NCBI GenBank assembly: GCA_026874595.1 | Contig: CM049311.1 | Location: 8,345,676 to 8,409,675, forward strand | Reading direction: 5' to 3' | Length of the DNA stretch: 64,000 bases | DNA from: Sipunculus nudus | Taxonomy: Eukaryota > Annelida > Sipuncula > Golfingiida > Sipunculidae | Part shown: piece after piece, positions 37,530 through 51,900 of the stretch | Numbering within the stretch: the stretch's first letter is position 1 | How the letters are laid out: every line of letters begins with the position of its first letter | The notes under the pieces: model-generated | What the model was told of the DNA's origin: nothing | Database searches by the model: none | The model's input: only the letters and a program-made list of their open reading frames with translations | Position numbers and translations under genes: made by a program

Positions 37530-40017
37530 TTTGTAGGCTCTTGCATATGTGATTTAAATGATGGTAATTGTCTTCATGGAGATTTCCCATTGCTTTTTAA
37601 CCATTCACCAAGCGGTGTCAAAACGTGCAACGGAATAAACTAAAAATAAAAATTCACAATCAAATACATTTTGCAGTCTTATGTGTTTCTGTAAATCCCA
37701 CTTTGCCAATGTCATTTTTAAGAAAGTTTCTTCTCAAATAAAATGCTAACTACGTTTTAAAAAGAAGATCGAATCCTAATAAAATGTTATAATCTTGAGT
37801 GCACTACATTTTATTCTTCACTATATAAACGAGTTTATATTCGGTTTGTTCCCAAGCGTTTGATAATGCGTTCGGGCATGCAGTGTTCATGCAGGTAATG
37901 AATCTCAATCTCATGCACTTAATCTCATTCAGTGTAAGCTAAATAAACGTCATGAATTTTTAATTCTCATTTCATGGCGCATTTAATATTTTTTTTAGGA
38001 AAATAAAGAAAACTTTAAAAAATTGAAGTGTATCAACCTAACAACAGATATACTCTTTTTAATCTTTCAGTGTGTAAAGCCACTCCCTATAGCTGTGCCG
38101 GTGCATGGCCAGTGCAGACAAGTAAACGCTTAAGTAACATAATTTGCTAATAAATAATGTTTCCGTAATGTCTGTGGCGTCTGGGCTGTTTTTACGCGGT
38201 CTATAATCAATGAACAAATAAATAATCTCATTCATGTATAAACGGAACGAAAAGACTCGATTTTGTTTTTTGAGGAAAAGAATACTAATATACATGTATG
38301 AATATGGAAAGAAAGACCAAAACATGGTACGTATTACCACCGATATGTCGGCAATAATACTAAATGAAAACGGGCATGTTAATTCGCTAAATCAGGACAG
38401 AAACCTCCCGGAAAGCAAGTAGTTTACGGCAGGGAAAGGACGTTAAGTGCGGCCCTGTCATAAGATGAATTATTGAGGGATTTTACAAAGTAAGTGCGCT
38501 CGGGTTGTACCTGATAGTATTTGGCAGTTGTGTGGGGGTTTAAATGGATACAATTGCGTGTGTATCAGTTCCATATGTGTTCACTTCACCAGGAAAGTAG
38601 CGCCCTCGCATAGCGAGCTCATTTTCTCCAGACAAATGCGACAAACGTGTATAGGTCACGCCGATATTTAGGGTGTGTCCCCATGTATGGTGAGGCCTTA
38701 AGAACAATGCTCCGACCTGTTAACCCTCCGGCATACTTGTGGCACCGGGGGTAAACAACCCCGATTCGAAACACAAGGGAAAAATTGGGCAAATCATTCA
38801 TTAAGTTATCAACGTTAATAAACATGTTGGTCGGTACTCTCGTCAGGCAACGTGTCCGGACAAACCTCCCGTAACGAGTTAATAAGCATAAATAAACCCA
38901 TAATGTAAGCTGGCGAAAGGTTTGAATCAACCCTTCCTTTCTCTGGTTATAAAGTGTGTAAGTTAAGAGGGTGCGATCGGTGTTTTACCAATTCAGATCA
39001 GGTGCGCACCCCGAGTACCGGGGCACGTAAATTCAAATACAAAGAAAACGTCCGCTGGTCCAATGGACTCCGGCGTCCCTCCAGCAAGGACTGTTGTCAC
39101 CAAATCATTTCGGGGGCCCGTGTCGCTTATGAATTATAATTTCTGATCCTTCTGGTTTCAATTACACCTCTCTCCGGCATACTTGAAAAAAAATCATGCT
39201 AGAGAGCGGATTTCGGAACTCCTAGCTGTCATTGTTCCTGGCATGTCGCACTCAGCGGGAATTCCTAGTGTGCTAAATTTTCTTTTCCACCGCCTCCCAT
39301 TGCTTTTCATCTTCTTAGCAAATCTGCCAGTGCTTTTATAGTGGGTCTGCTCTGACGGTCGCTCGAGCTCGACGGGGTCTCTCTCTGAATAAAGGCATCA
39401 ACATATGCTTTCATTACTCTGTTTGACGGAGAGAATCCAACTGAACGGTCTCGAGAATTGAACCAAAAGGTCGAAATCCGTTATCCCATTACGGAGCATA
39501 AAGCCATCCAGGAACACCGACCGGTGAGCATCAAAAGATTTTTTATTATTATTATTATTACGAAGATTAATTGATATAACGCGTAACGGTGTTTTATTAA
39601 CCGTGTTGTACATAAGTGGACGTGCATGGATGATAAATTTCATTTAATGATAAGAATGTTCCGCATAATTCATTATACTACAATAAAAACAGTCAATCTT
39701 ATAATCCTATATAAAATTAAAAAAAAAACAAGTAAAATGAACGTTCATTGTAAGGAAAATTTCCAGGTTACCAAGCCTAGGATATAAACCCAACCACATG
39801 ATTAATCTATTTTAAATACATTCTGCATTTTATTTCAAAATTTATTTTATTTGAATGATAAGGAGTAAATGAAAAAAAAGTTCGCTGCATGTATAATTTG
39901 AGAACTTTGCAGAGTAATGATTTAAAGCAAAAATGTTTATACCGCGTTCCTTGCAAGGGTAATTTTTTGGAAGTAAACAAACAACAAACTTGAAAAAAGA
40001 TCACTAAGTAATAATAT
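36453..40017. other. Intergenic; (TA)n at 37483-37525 and GC-richer island at 38560-39390
   Basis: No gene is recognised. A GC-richer patch at about 36560-36960 and a larger one at 38560-39390 stand out from AT-rich surroundings. The 103-codon minus-strand frame in the latter (38619-38930) shows no domain and no coding bias. A short ATT tract lies at 39543-39560. Confidence 0.4.
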
Positions 40018-40418
40018 ATATATATATTTATGATTTTCGTTTATTATTCAAGATAAAGGAAAACTTTATTTGTATACAAATTTACAACTCCATGTGCACG
40101 ATTATAATGTACCCATATACAGATACAGCAGTCGTCGTTTGTTATATATATATATGACTTATATGTAGGATGTCATATGTCATAAGGTACCTGTAAATAT
40201 AAAACAATCGTCTTTTTTATATATGATTAATATGTAGGATGTCATAAGTTATATATATATATATATATATATATTCATATATATGTTCATTTTAGACATA
40301 CAGGCCTTGGTTCAATATACACTAAAATCGGCGCGCTTTTATATATATATATATATTTTGACATTGAGAGTGACGTCTCATTAGGATAACCTTCTTGGTC
40401 TTAAAATGCATTTAACGC

Positions 40419-40464
<46 letters not shown>

Positions 40465-40664
40465 ACTGGAAGTTAAACTGGCCTCTTTTTTCTTAATTTT
40501 CTATCAATATATGTATTTTCGCATCTAAACTATATATATATATACTGACATGTGAATAATGTGACGCATCACCATATATGATGTGAACAGGACATGAACG
40601 TGAACTTCGAACATAAAATATTTTCTATATAAAACTTACATATATTTTACTTGCGATACATTTA

Positions 40665-40707
<43 letters not shown>
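40018..40707. repeat. TA-tract cluster with a diverged 69-bp tandem duplication
   Basis: At least six TA tracts occur within 700 bp, including 40251-40274, 40422-40465 and 40668-40707. Between 40133 and 40248 a segment is tandemly duplicated: TATGTAGGATGTCATA recurs at 40162 and 40231 (69 bp apart) with similar flanks. Confidence 0.8.
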
Positions 40708-40710
<3 letters not shown>

Positions 40711-42529
40711 TATTGTATACATGTGTTATTATGTGTGCATATAAATGTTGATATATAGTGAATATTTAATTGTAATATTAGAATTTAAACTTATTTTCAC
40801 TGTTTCACCGTCTTACACACATGCCTCTGTTCGTATCAGATGTTTTGGGGTTTAAATATTTATTATATAAAAGTCATGAGAACATACAACACATGATCAC
40901 GACATCAAACACGACATTCCCTTTCACATCATGCAGATGTTCACGTGAGTCCCATTTTCCGTTAGGATATGCTACTGGCGTAGACTGGGCTCTAATCATA
41001 ATTTAGAAAGAAAAGCCTATGAGAAGTGTTAAAGAAAACAACAAAACGTAGCTTCCTACTACAAACCCGCGAGGTAAACAATCCAACAGTGTTTTGCATT
41101 GACTTCAAACCGTACGGAACATTAATGTATGTGGGCACACGTTGTTCCGAGCTCAGCTGGATTTCTGGTGCACAAAAGAGAACGCCTCGTGCCTGAACAG
41201 ACGCACCAGGTTCACCGCTTGAGACAGAAATGAAAAGTTCTTCACGTGCCCTGAGCTGACCTTACAAATCCGGTACCCCCAAGAAAGCCGCAGTTTTCTA
41301 AAAAGTCCATTCGAATGTATGTATACATCGGAAAGCAGGCGTAAAATCCGCCCACAACGGTCTGAACATCAGGTGAAATACAAGGCACAAATCCTTTGCA
41401 GGGTCAGATATAAGCATGTATATACTGTATATGGTGAAGGGGAAAGATGTTTACCTAGCTTAGATTGTTTGGAGGTACAGAAACGTCGACGAAGACCATC
41501 GCTTTATCAGATTATCTGTTAAGCGTGGTCTTTTCAAAGCCCCCGCGCATTAACTGGCTTAAGTTCAATAGCCCGTGAAAGAATTTTCACTCCATGGCTG
41601 CAGGCATGTCCCGTTGTTGGACCCGGCCGTATGGTTGTTTAAAGTCCTGCGGTCCCAATCTATACATATAACGGTAAATGCTAACAGGTGTGGTGTAAAC
41701 CGAAATTACGGGCTTATGACTCAGTGTGTAGATCGTAAAATGAAACTACATGATATTATGACATATTGTAGAGCATTTGATATGTATTGAGTATAAGTCC
41801 AATAATTTATCTTTAAAATAGGCCAATAATTTATCGCAAAAAAGGCCTAATTCTATAGTCATGCACGGGTCTCAACGACAAAAGTAATTATAAATATAAA
41901 GTTTTTGTGTTCCTTCAGTTCGGATAAATATTACAATAATCAATGACCCAGGAAGAAATCCGGAAATAGTCGTAAACATATTTAATTACAAGATCCTCAA
42001 CAACACAAGTATTATCCACAACAAGACTCAGCTGATGCCGAAACGAAAACTATAAATCACTTTCCTTGGCAGTGTCTGACAGTTAGTTTTATACAGTGTC
42101 TGATTGAAATACCATATAGTTTATATTTGTATTAAAAACATATAAAGATATTATAAAGAGTATAACAGTAATTCAATTTTTTTCAGGTTAAATCGGAGAT
42201 TATGTTATCGCTTATATAAAGTTTTTTTGTTTCCGAATTATGACCTTTGAGAACGTGCATTCTTTGAAAGATTGTATGATAAACAGAGTCTAACCTGAGG
42301 AGTGCAATATATGTTGCACGAAATTTTATAGTATGCGTATAGCAGTAAAACTGTATAACAAGATTTGATTCCTCTACAAACGTATAATAGCGGGTATTTT
42401 GAACTGATGCGTCGTTCGTTTATATATGGGATAAAAGGGTCTCATAACATGCAGCATGTGACAGTTAAACAGCCTATTTTAAATGGTTCTGCATGATTTG
42501 CATAAACGTATCAAGTGCAAGACACCTTT

Positions 42530-42574
<45 letters not shown>

Positions 42575-44860
42575 TATACATTGAATATCCAGAATATAGT
42601 ATAAATAAAATATCTATATATGCATGCGGTAACAAGATATGATACAACAACAACAGTTGATAATTAAATATATACTAAACAGACTCGTGATATATAACAT
42701 TGTTCTCTCATGTGTGAGCGTATTTGTATTTGTCTATTCTAGTAGTTCATCTATAATGAGGGTAGCGGTCAGTCCTTCACAATGTAACCTCTTCCTTTCC
42801 CGTACGTTCGTGACACATGATATAGACCACCGGGCCTATGCAAACAGTCTGAACTAACGCGAAAATAAATAATTAACATCTTGTCCATGTACAGTATAAA
42901 GACTGTAGTAATTAAATTTATTCTGCTTGATTAAGGCCTGATTCATAGAGCCGTTCTTCGGCTGTATCTTTTACTGTTTATGTATCAATCAGTGGTTTCA
43001 TGAGGGGTTTTACCCCCAATCCTTTCAACAGTTTCGACCGATTGGTCGTATTACATATGTCAAGCTGTGTTTCAACAAGTCCTCGACCCCTAGAACGCAC
43101 ACGGGCGTAAATAAACTATTGTTCTGCCAAAAGCAATGGTGTATGATATCTTCCCTTTACATTTTAATAATGGCGGCATCACAATCGGAGGCGGGCAGAC
43201 GACTTCCGCTGGTCACATGACATGTTGCGCATAACCGTATGGGAGCGTCTTGTTCTGCGCAAACATGCCAAAATGACAAAGCGAAAAGAACATGCTGTAC
43301 TCTGCGCGGGTCGCGAAGGGCTCTCCCCCTTGCGACTTCGTCATCAGAAATTAAAGGGTCTTGTCCGTGTTTCAATGAGTGTAACATGAACCGGCGTCGC
43401 TCTTGATTAGGAATGGGGTTAGGGACCAGTAATAGTGGAGGGGACAGGGGTGCATGACGAATCTCAACAAAGCTTACTCCTGCACACTTCCATAAAGCCC
43501 AGAAAGTGATTACAGGCAATACCATGGGTATTCAAACTGGCCACCGCGGCATGGCCGACACACCGGACTGATCGTACTAAATTACTTGTATACAGTTAAC
43601 TGTACACAGAACCTCTGATAGCTGTACGTTTTCGACCATATCTGCCAAATTATATATAATTCGCGCCGTGTTCATTGCCTCCTTTTAGGCGATACAAAAG
43701 ACCATAATGTTTGCTATTGGTTTCGGCTGACAACAACACGGCAAAATATTAGGGCAGATTTAATGGAAATACATACCGGTTCAATGTCAGATGAACTTGT
43801 CTCCACTTGCTCTCGAATTCTGTACACGCTTTTCATGTTAACCAGAGAAAGATATGTCATATTATTATTCCAATATTGCATGTTATTTTTTTTTAAGATT
43901 TGCCCCCCCCCCCCCCCCCCATGCATGCATGCATCTTTCGACATAACTTGAAACCGTTCATTTTGATTTTCACATATTAAAATGCCCGGGAAAATTATAC
44001 ATTTTATTATTGATTTCTCAAATTAAGATGATACCTTTGTAATGGAAGAATTCTTTCTCAGTCATATCTGTTTTTATTTCACGCATTGCGGTAAAAACGC
44101 CGATGCATGTGGATTTAGAACGATCACTATATATATACACCTGTGTGGTATAGTTGTATTGATATATGCTAATTCATTCAAATTCACAAACAATTGTAAC
44201 TTTTTTTAATGTTAATGAATGACAAAACAAACCGACGGTCCAATTTTCATTTTCATTTCATTCATAATTAAACGGATAAACGGACAAAATACTTGAGCTT
44301 TCATGGCAGTTCGTGCCTTGGGAAGAGTTGCCGTGGCGACCAGTGGGACAGAAATGGCTAAAGCGACGAATCGTTCGGTTTCTTGAGAGGAAAAGTCTTG
44401 ATCAGGTCCTGAGTCCCTCACGATCCTGGCTGGTTTTGTCAGGACATGAGGAGAGGCCCGCATCACCCAATGAAAGTTTAAATAAGGCAAATGACAACTT
44501 GAAAGCATTCGAGTGTTAATCTGATGAAAGCGACACTTCGGCCACTCCACGTGTGGCATATTGGCAGGATTATTTGGTCGCGTTATCAGGGTCTTTCTGC
44601 GCTGACGAAAGCCAATTGCAGAACTCGTGTTTATATACGAGACATGAATAAAGACAATCCAGCATCGAGAGTCAGCTTTACCGAGAATATCCAAAGGTTT
44701 TATCTATATAGGCGTATAGATTAAAAGGCTGAAATGTTAAGATTTCATATATATGTTAAGAGTAAATGTGTTATATATATGTGTGTGTGTGTTTGTGTGT
44801 GCATGTGTGTATCAGCTCTTAGCATCAGGCTAATGGAGCATTGGTTAGATTCGTTCAGCA

Positions 44861-44861
<1 letters not shown>
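40708..44861. other. Intergenic; GC-richer islands, (TA)n at 42532-42572, C18 at 43903-43920
   Basis: No gene is recognised. GC-richer unique patches lie at about 41040-41640, 42960-43560 and 44280-44700. Frames in them (122 codons minus at 43157-43525; 160 codons minus at 44212-44694) have no recognisable domain and overlap frames of similar quality on the other strand. A run of 18 C (43903-43920) is followed by ATGC repeats (43921-43935). Confidence 0.4.
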
Positions 44862-44914
<53 letters not shown>

Positions 44915-44920
44915 CTTCTA

Positions 44921-44970
<50 letters not shown>

Positions 44971-45070
44971 CATTAATTATACATGATGTTAGGCCTAATA
45001 TACCTTACCAAACGTTTACTATATTGTACGGGACATACGGGGAGGGAGACCTCGGGGGGGGGGGGGGGGG
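44862..45070 (+). repeat. (TA)n, compound (TA)n(GA)n, and G17
   Basis: TA tract 44862-44910; compound TA (44921-44943) to GA (44943-44970); then, after 80 bp of unique DNA, a run of 17 G at 45054-45070. Confidence 0.95.
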
Positions 45071-46141
45071 AGAGGAGAGAGTATAAACGTGCATTCATGT
45101 CATCTACCAATATATACAAAATGAAAACCTGAAACCTTCACGGAAAGCCACACCTGTCGGCTAATCATTATAGTATATATATGTACGCTGTACCCGCACC
45201 ATACCTGATCACTGACCAGCCTGGAGCAACGTCAGTTGTATGTCATGCCGACTGACAAGTCTTTGCGCATGCACATTGTCCAATTCTCCTTGGAGTGTCG
45301 ACTTGGACCAGATGTTGACGCCATGCTTTCCTTTGTCACAGAATTTATCAAAGCAAGAAATTTATTCAATTGATGCGGTTTCAGTGGCTGAATCTGAATA
45401 TATTAGTAGATATATCCCTGATATATTTTCTTTTGAAGCAGAACGAGTTATCCCGAAGCGGATAGCTATGTATGTCGATTTTTTTAAGAACAGGAAACCA
45501 CGCAACCTCATTTTTATTACTCTTATATAGATATTCGTGACCTTTAATTCATACTTTCAAGAAAAAGGTTTAAATGCAAGATTAAAAAAATTGGACATAT
45601 AAACAGTGTATCTATTCTTCAATCGTTAACCGATATTTTGAAATTACTTTAATGTTGTACTTCTGTACATTATAACTTGTATACATAAGGTAAATAAACT
45701 TATTTAAATACCTGCAGTATATATTCCATGCGTGTACATGTTTATTTGTGGTTGTATATATGTGCTACCATCACGACGCAAACAAGCTTTCATATAAATT
45801 GGTAGCACCTTTATATCTGTTTTCTAACGCTAACCGAACCAGCCCAATTAACCTATATGTTGTATATATTCAGAATCGAATTTATATAGAGTGCACGAGA
45901 AAGGATTGAATTCATACAACATTCATTCTTTGTATATAGCTTCTATTTATAACCCTCAATGCATGCATGTCATGTGCAGTCGTTGCATGCATGTATGATA
46001 TAAAATTATGCAAACCTTCGGAAACCTTATTCATTATATACATGCAGTATGTTAAACGTACATTTGTATATATATTTTGCTTGCATGGTCTTGTCATGTA
46101 GTATATATATACAGACATATATATATATATATATGTGTATA

Positions 46142-46182
<41 letters not shown>

Positions 46183-46906
46183 CCTTGTGATATCTGGCAA
46201 GAGATATTCCTCCATAATTATATAAATTATATTTATTTATATGCATGTGAACTAGAGTTTCAATTATCATATACAAATATATAGTCATGCATACAGCGAA
46301 ATGCAGACAAATACCGGCCATGTCCCAAAACCTACCAAAAGTTGTCAAAGACTGAAAAATCTATATTTACAGCATGTCCAGTCGCCAGGCCTTTCACCGC
46401 TAATGGATCTACAGAAACAGAAAACAAGGCCTTGGTGCTGATTGAACTTTTACAGGCGCAATCACTATTTAACAGTTTAACAATACCAGCGGCTGCAGCC
46501 ATGCAGTCACAGGTATATAGAAATGGGGAACGCTCACTTGGGCGGACTGTGAAAGTGACACCATATAGTCAGCAAGCGCGTCCGCTTTATATGAAGTATA
46601 ATATCTGGTCAAACGATTTTACAAGCTTTGTCCCAAATGTCTCCATAAAGCTCTATACATTGTCTTTATGCAGGTTGATGGCCTTAATGATCTTAATGTC
46701 AGATAGAGTCAATTGTATACTAATACTAAAGGTGTGAACTTTCTACACCGAATCACCGATACAGAATTCCAAACCAGTCATGTGAACGGATATACTGCAT
46801 GAGGGATGTATGGATTCCTTTCTTTTTGTCCGGAATATCCTGCTCTGCCTCGTTCTTCTTCTTTCTTTCTTTCTATCTATCTGTCACGCATTAGGAACTT
46901 ACACAG

Positions 46907-46953
<47 letters not shown>

Positions 46954-48887
46954 TAACTTACAAACATACATACATACAAATTTCTTAATTCCCTCCGTGC
47001 GCATCACATTAATTTAAACAAAATATTGCATGATATAGACATGTATACATGTACGTTACTTTTGTTTCTTTTTCTTATTTTCTTTCTGTTTGAGATTTAC
47101 ATAGAATTAATATGTACACATAAACACATTTACATGTACTTTTCCATTAACTATTTTGCTTTCATCGTTCTCCTTAATCCTGTTTGTTTACTCTCCTTTT
47201 TCTTTTATATATACAACTATATATATATATATATATATATATCAACATACTAATATATACAAATATATTTACAATCCTTCTGTTTTTCTTCTATGTTATT
47301 ATCAATATGCAAACATATGCACATATACAAATGCAGGTTGTAATATATCTAAGAATAATTTATTTTGTTTTGTTAAGTATATATAAAATCAGTTACATGC
47401 TACAATTCAGGTTTAACGCTATATAGTCACAAACTCGTATTTGGGCTCGATTGACATTAAAAACAAATAATGTGCATATTAGAATGAAATGTTATATTTT
47501 ACAAAAACACCAGTAAAAAAATTCTCGTATATTTAATTTCAAATGTGTGAACTATTAATTACAGCAAAAACTAAAGTGCACGCTTGCGGGCAGGAGGTTT
47601 TTGTATGTAATTCATGCACATGAATTCATGCGACAAAGCCAAAACGGCTGAGAATATATTGAAAGTCTTCACAATCAATCAAACTGCAGGTGCCCAGCGT
47701 CTTCAGGACTTTCCGAATTTTCAATTCTAAACGTGAAACCGCCAACTGACTAATTTAGCCGTAAGCTGAACATACGCGCAGGCGAGCGCGCCGCTTCAAT
47801 GGGGCTGGTTTCAAATGCGATTTCACCAAGTTTGGTCTTGTTAATGTTTTGCTGGAGGGGACGGATGGACCGGCGGTTACAAAGCTATACCGAGTTAACC
47901 AATGAAATGAACAGCGCTTAACCGCTATTATGCCAGGAGTTGTCAACATTAATCTTGTATTTAGCGTGATACGGCAGACCACATGGCTAGCTTGTGGGCA
48001 TATTTCGCTTGGTTCCACACCATCGACGATGGCTTGGCTGGTCGGAAAACCAAGACTCCGGGTTTGTCACACATGAAAGCACACAAAAAGCCAACAAACA
48101 GCCTCAATACCCCCAGGGGATCGCATGGTCGCCCAGCCCCCCTGACTTTTGACAGTATGGGTGTCTTGACTAGAAAAGGAACACCCACTTACTGCTGAGT
48201 TCATTTGGACACCGTCTCCAAACAGTTGCGCACGGTCCAGATGCCCGCTACATAATACCGCGCGGACAACGGTTCTGTATTACTGGGATTGGCCGGTCAT
48301 AAACATTTCTTTTATTACTGGAAAGGATTTTGATCAAATGATTCATCAAGATCTACAAGGTATGTTATAAATATAAATTATTTTTCCCTTTAAAATTTAA
48401 GTAAATTTATTTATTTTAGATATTTATTCTTCCTAGAAGAGAGAACATTGCAATGAAGAAGGAACGTTTTCCTTTATATGCTTTACCTCTGAAACCTTTA
48501 GATTCAAAAGTATTATATTTATAAACGATTTTTACTGCGTTCATCAAAGTAGTAACATTCACAAATTGAATTAATTAGTTGCGCACTTCTACTGGTTTTG
48601 TGGGACCTTGTTAACTTTGTCTAACCGAAAGCAAAGGCCAAAAAGGAAAAGAAAAGAAAAAAATGGTACCACCTGTATCTTCAAGCGTTATATGTGATTT
48701 AAATTATTCATATTTATTTTAAAACATTTTCTATCATTTTTTTGTTAACTGCGTGGTTCGTAACGTTTCTTTTCACGTTTCTGTACATAATTGAGGTTAT
48801 GATCCTTTAAAATTTGCTTTAAGCTTTTATTATATATAATATTTATATTGATAAAGTCGCTGGTTTTCGGATTGACGCTTACGCTGG

Positions 48888-48889
<2 letters not shown>
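45071..48889. other. Intergenic; TA tracts and a GC-richer island at 47580-48330
   Basis: No gene is recognised. TA-rich tracts lie at 46116-46180, 46909-46951 and 47217-47242. GC-richer unique patches lie at about 45180-45340, 46340-46580 and 47580-48330. The 131-codon plus-strand frame at 46342-46737 begins in unique sequence but shows no domain. Confidence 0.4.
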
Positions 48890-48945
<56 letters not shown>

Positions 48946-48955
48946 ATATATATAT
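48890..48955. repeat. (TA)n microsatellite
   Basis: Two TA tracts are separated by a single TTT interruption at about 48930. Confidence 0.95.
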
Positions 48956-51900
48956 GGGTACTTTATTTCGGACAGTAAATCCGGAGATGAGGAAATTTAT
49001 TGTCCCAGTTTTCTTCATTCTATTTCACATAATTTGAAATACACCATGCATGAAGATGATTCAGACGCATTTTCATGTATGTCATTAATGATGTATATGT
49101 GTCTTTTAAAGATGCAGTCTCGAATATCAATAAAAATTAAAAAAAAACGAAGAAATTTAACTTTTTCTGGATAACTGATGTTTTTACATTCATTTCTTAA
49201 AATTATGTTAATAAAATAATGAATTTACCTAATGTTAACACACTTTTGTTAGGATTTATAATATCATGACATTCAATTAATTCTCTGCAGGTGGGGGTCG
49301 CTCATAGTTCGAAAAAAAGTTCAAAACCCTGTTAATAACAACCCGATCGAGGATACGAAAGTGATTTTTTATTATTAGGTTGACGATAAAACGGCAAATT
49401 GGCAACACGGACCACAGGAAATGTATCAATACCATAAATACATGATAAAATAGATCATACCATAAATATATAATAAAATATCTGCCAGTGTACAACGACC
49501 AGATGCTCAGATGTGCGGAAGTCGTTTTTGCCATTTTTATGTCACTTTCCGGTAAAACGCAATACACCTAGACACACCTGTCTCTTCTTGGTGTATTCTT
49601 TACGGTAGCGGGGCCATTTTCTTTATCCGCGCTCGTGGTGACAGAGAGAGCCGCGGTCCGCAAGAACTCTGATGACTTGGGTCACGCTATGCTTGCGTGC
49701 GGTTACGTGAGGTAAAATCTGCTAGCCGGTACGTGTATAATTTAACTCTCTCGGAACAAAGTCACGGCGGGCAAGATTGTTATAAGCAAAATGGCTTAAT
49801 AACAGACGGTGTGCAAGTTAGTGGCAAAGTGATGGTGGGAGATTAGTTCACGTGATCGCTATCATCACTCCCCTGTGAGCTATGGGTCAACTCCTACAGC
49901 TTAAACTCTTGGCTTATTACCGACTTAGGTGTCTGGCGACCCTGACGACCATTTGGTGAAACGCGAGAATACATGAGAGAGAGGGCGATTTGAAAAAGGG
50001 TCTAATCGTCCATACGGGCGGCAATAAGTATTATGAAACAAGGGACAAATGGTTGACAAACGTATGTTTATACAGGGCATGGAGAAATATCCTATTTCTC
50101 GCTCACCTTTAATAACTGTAGAACAATTATTAACATGATTAAGCCCAATTCAAGAAAGGAAATATTAAACGCCAATTCAGTTTTCATATCGGCATTTAAT
50201 TGTTTCTTGATTACTGTGAAATCCCTTACCAGTGGAGTAACTGGAGTTGTTATGACACTTTAAATTTATATTCGTTTCACACGTTTTACAGTACTAATAA
50301 ATGTACAAAATTGGGTAAATAATTGACGATCGGGAATAAAATCAAACAAACAAAGTCTGTTATCGTCGAGATGGATATTTGATAGAGTAAAAAAAAAGAA
50401 AAAAAAAACAGAGTCGCTTGTGCAGAACTGCATGGGTTGCTAGTACTCGAAGATGAAAAGCAAAATAAACCAAAAATCCCTGTGGGAAAATATATGTTTT
50501 GGACACGACTTCCCTTACAGAGTGGGAAGAGGATATAAAGAATGACTTCGCAAAACCGAAAAGAGGCAATATGATCACCGTTTATACATTGGCCCATTGG
50601 CCTCGGTCCGGCAGCTCCATACTCGCATACACCCGTTCCTATAAGATTTAACTCCCGAGGCCGACGAATGAACCATACAAAACGCACACGGCAGGAGCGA
50701 CAAGACATAAGTAAACAGTAAGCGTAAAACTATACCGCAAGCCATCACACCTGACTGACTTCAAGGAAACTGTTATGGGCGTTATATATACTCAGATGAA
50801 CCGTCCGATACAGAGTGGTCTCTAATTAAAGCTATTAAGTCACCTAAATGGCCCTGATGGCTTCTTCACGGAGCTGTCAGTCGTGCGTTCTGCCCCGCCA
50901 TGGGGATTCCTTCCCGCCTTACAGGTGCTCTGAGGTGTCGCACGTTCTGCCGACACAATAGAGAATCCGTCAAAATCCTTCTTTACATACACATCTCATA
51001 AACGGACCCTTGTCGGTTCAGGAAGTAATCTGTTTTGATCTGAATACATTAACATATAACTGCACTGGTATACATGCCGTTTAAAGGATTTTTACGCCCA
51101 TGCATGCGGTTTTTGACCTGCATGTAAATTTTCAACAGTCAGGGTATACATTTACGATATATTCCTGTGTGAGTTTTAGCTCGCATAATCGCATGAAGAT
51201 TATTGCATTCAAAATCATCTTTTTTTTCTAGCTCTTATACTTTGCCTACTTATGATGTCTTTATTAAATAGTATACTATAGTATATTATAACATGCATCG
51301 TTTTCTTTATTGCATGCATGTGCTGAAGCTGTAAACTGTTGTCATCAGGGACACGCACATAATCTCTATCTCTCACACACACATACATCTTATTTAGAAA
51401 CATATCCTTCACATAACAAAATAGCCTTCATTCATATATCAATCAAAGTAATTTAGGACAAAACACGCCTCCTGCTGGGCTGGTTTTATATTTATAGAAC
51501 ACGTTTGGGTCAAGTGTCATATGTGCATGATACAAGCGAACGAGAGATAAAAAAGAAATGTCAAACCAAATCTTAATGAGTTTTGAATGACTTAGTAATG
51601 ATTATATGTACGTATATTGTCTATGTACCTTGGCTGATATCTATATATACATCTAACGGTAACGGCAATGAATATGAATAAATGCGTGTTTAAGATTTTG
51701 AAGTGAAATATATTAATGATATGTTTATGTGTTGGTATTATACATTGTGATCCAAAGAAGGTTCCCTCTGTAAAAGATTCTTTACATATTCGAGATTTAA
51801 TTTATAATTATATTTGATTATAATTAGATTCATTATTCCCTTGTACCTTATGATGCAAAACATGACAATTAAATACATTCACGTGTAAATTTATATTTTA

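Noticed and set aside
43157-43525. 122-codon minus-strand frame
   Set aside because: No family resemblance and mixed third-base use; treated as island sequence, not a gene.
44212-44694. 160-codon minus-strand frame as a gene
   Set aside because: No recognisable domain or splice context, and comparable plus-strand frames overlap it; consistent with chance in a GC-richer island.
45209-45373. Plus-strand 54-codon frame containing RMHIVQFSLECRLGPDVDAM
   Set aside because: It looks fairly protein-like, but a second plus frame is open over the same bases, there are no convincing splice sites and third-base use is mixed; too weak to annotate.
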